Under the pieces are notes generated by a model. The model saw nothing but the letters and a program-made list of their open reading frames with translations, was not told the DNA's origin and did no database searches. Below, in pieces: positions 6,603 to 7,460 of a DNA stretch of 7,460 nt. The stretch comes from CAVAVT01 sp963592185. Its GTDB lineage: Bacteria; Bacillota; Negativicutes; Selenomonadales; Selenomonadaceae. The position numbers were made by a program, and so were the translations under genes. Location: contig CAVAVT010000070.1 in assembly GCA_963592185.1 (NCBI GenBank), forward strand, positions 1-7,460, written 5' to 3'. Within the stretch, counting starts at the first letter, position 1; each line of letters begins with the position of its first letter.

Positions 6603-7460
6603 ATGAAGAAAGCTCTGCTCCTCATATATTTAATCTGGGGTCTAAACTGGGTTGTTATGAAAACCGCAAATCAGTTTTTCCCTCCAATAGAATTTGTATT
6701 TTACCGCTTTTTCTTTGGAGCAATTATATTGACAATTGTAGCCGCTTTTTTAAGGGTAGGTCTTCCTGAAAAGAAATACTGGCCCTGGATTTGTATTACA
6801 GGCATACTTCAAACTTCCCTGGCAAACTGTCTGCTTCAGACAAGTATGCTGAATCTAACCGCCGGAACGGTATCCGTTCTGAACTACAGCTCCCCGGTGT
6901 GGGTGGCTCTAATGGCGCATTTCATCCTGAAAGACAAGCTGACCCTTCGTAAAGGACTGGGTATTATATGCAGTGTAACAGGAATGGCAATCCTCATGGG
7001 CATTCAAAATTCCAGCGGAAGCTTTTTCGCAGTTGTTCTCGCCCTTCTTAGCGGTATTGTCTGGGCAAGCTCCACCATCATATTCAAGCTTAAGCTCACC
7101 AACGTCAACACGGTGCAGCTCACCACCGGACAAATGATTTCCGGAGCTGCAGCAGTTGGAATCTACACACTTATCTTTCCCCAGGGAGAAATTATTTGGA
7201 ATACATCATCCATTCTCTGCATAGCCTATAATGGCATTTTGGCCTCCGCCCTCTGCTTCTTCCTTTGGAGCTATGTCCTTACCCGTATGGAGGCAGCCAA
7301 GGCAGCCACCGCTATACTGGCTGTACCAGTGGTGGGAATCATCGGCGGTGTTCTCCTCATTGGAGAGCCACTTACCCTGAACATGATTGTGGGTATGGCA
7401 ATAATCCTTACAGGTATATACACCGTAGTATCTGAAAAGCCCACAAAACTCCGTAAATAA
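6603..7460 (+). CDS. EamA/DMT-family transporter
   Basis: Inner-membrane transporter of the drug/metabolite superfamily, 285 aa, with about ten hydrophobic helices arranged as two EamA repeats (about 4-134 and 143-277). Typical features are IYLIWGLNWVVMKTA in helix 1, PPIEFVFYRF at the start of helix 2, an end of repeat 1 with LRKGLGIICSVTGMAILMG, and in repeat 2 PVVGIIGGVLLIGEPLT followed by MIVGMAIILTGIY. The GEPLT motif before the last helix is characteristic. The substrate cannot be told from sequence; relatives export amino acids, nucleobases or other metabolites. AAGGAG (6589-6594) lies 8 nt before ATG. The gene is complete, its TAA being the last three bases of the window, so any terminator or downstream partner is out of view. 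It has its own promoter and no obvious link to the neighbouring operons. Confidence 0.92.
   Translation: MKKALLLIYLIWGLNWVVMKTANQFFPPIEFVFYRFFFGAIILTIVAAFLRVGLPEKKYWPWICITGILQTSLANCLLQTSMLNLTAGTVSVLNYSSPVWVALMAHFILKDKLTLRKGLGIICSVTGMAILMGIQNSSGSFFAVVLALLSGIVWASSTIIFKLKLTNVNTVQLTTGQMISGAAAVGIYTLIFPQGEIIWNTSSILCIAYNGILASALCFFLWSYVLTRMEAAKAATAILAVPVVGIIGGVLLIGEPLTLNMIVGMAIILTGIYTVVSEKPTKLRK

Noticed and set aside
6557..6769. Short + strand frame overlapping the start of the transporter gene
   Set aside because: It begins upstream of the predicted transcription start and overlaps the EamA gene in another frame. The ribosome binding site there serves the ATG at 6603.

Overview
The window looks like chromosomal DNA of a member of the Bacillota, probably a clostridial-type anaerobe; the lineage is an inference. 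The reasons are strong AGGAGG-type ribosome binding sites at short spacing, a TTG start, somewhat AT-rich DNA, and gene sets typical of this phylum (murQ/murP/mupG, and an xpaC-telA pair like xpaC-yaaN of Bacillus subtilis). There are seven protein genes. No RNA genes, insertion sequences, CRISPR arrays or broken genes were seen.

Region 1 (1-4251, + strand) is a four-gene operon for recovering peptidoglycan sugars: murQ (MurNAc-6-phosphate etherase), a MurP-like PTS permease (EIIBC), mupG (DUF871/GH170 6-phospho-N-acetylmuramidase) and a small membrane-anchored protein I do not recognise. In the route inferred from characterised relatives, the permease imports and phosphorylates MurNAc-GlcNAc (or MurNAc), MupG splits the phosphorylated disaccharide into MurNAc-6P and GlcNAc, and MurQ converts MurNAc-6P to GlcNAc-6P and D-lactate. 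The permease has no IIA domain, so a separate glucose-type EIIA must supply the phosphate. No MurR-type regulator or exo-muramidase is present in the window. A perfect 8-bp inverted repeat lies where the -35 box of the operon promoter should be, next to a consensus -10 box, and is a good operator candidate.

Region 2 (4194-6439, - strand) converges on the operon, and both sides share one long hairpin that looks like a bidirectional terminator. It holds two genes read right to left: an XpaC-like membrane protein with a C-terminal TM2 domain, then telA, a soluble coiled-coil protein of the TelA/KlaA 'toxic anion resistance' family. Their real role is unclear; the pairing suggests an envelope-associated or stress-related complex.

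Region 3 (6440-7460, + strand) is a 163-bp divergent promoter region followed by an EamA/DMT-family transporter gene. Its promoter has a perfect TTGACA box and an extended -10. The gene's stop codon is the last codon of the window.
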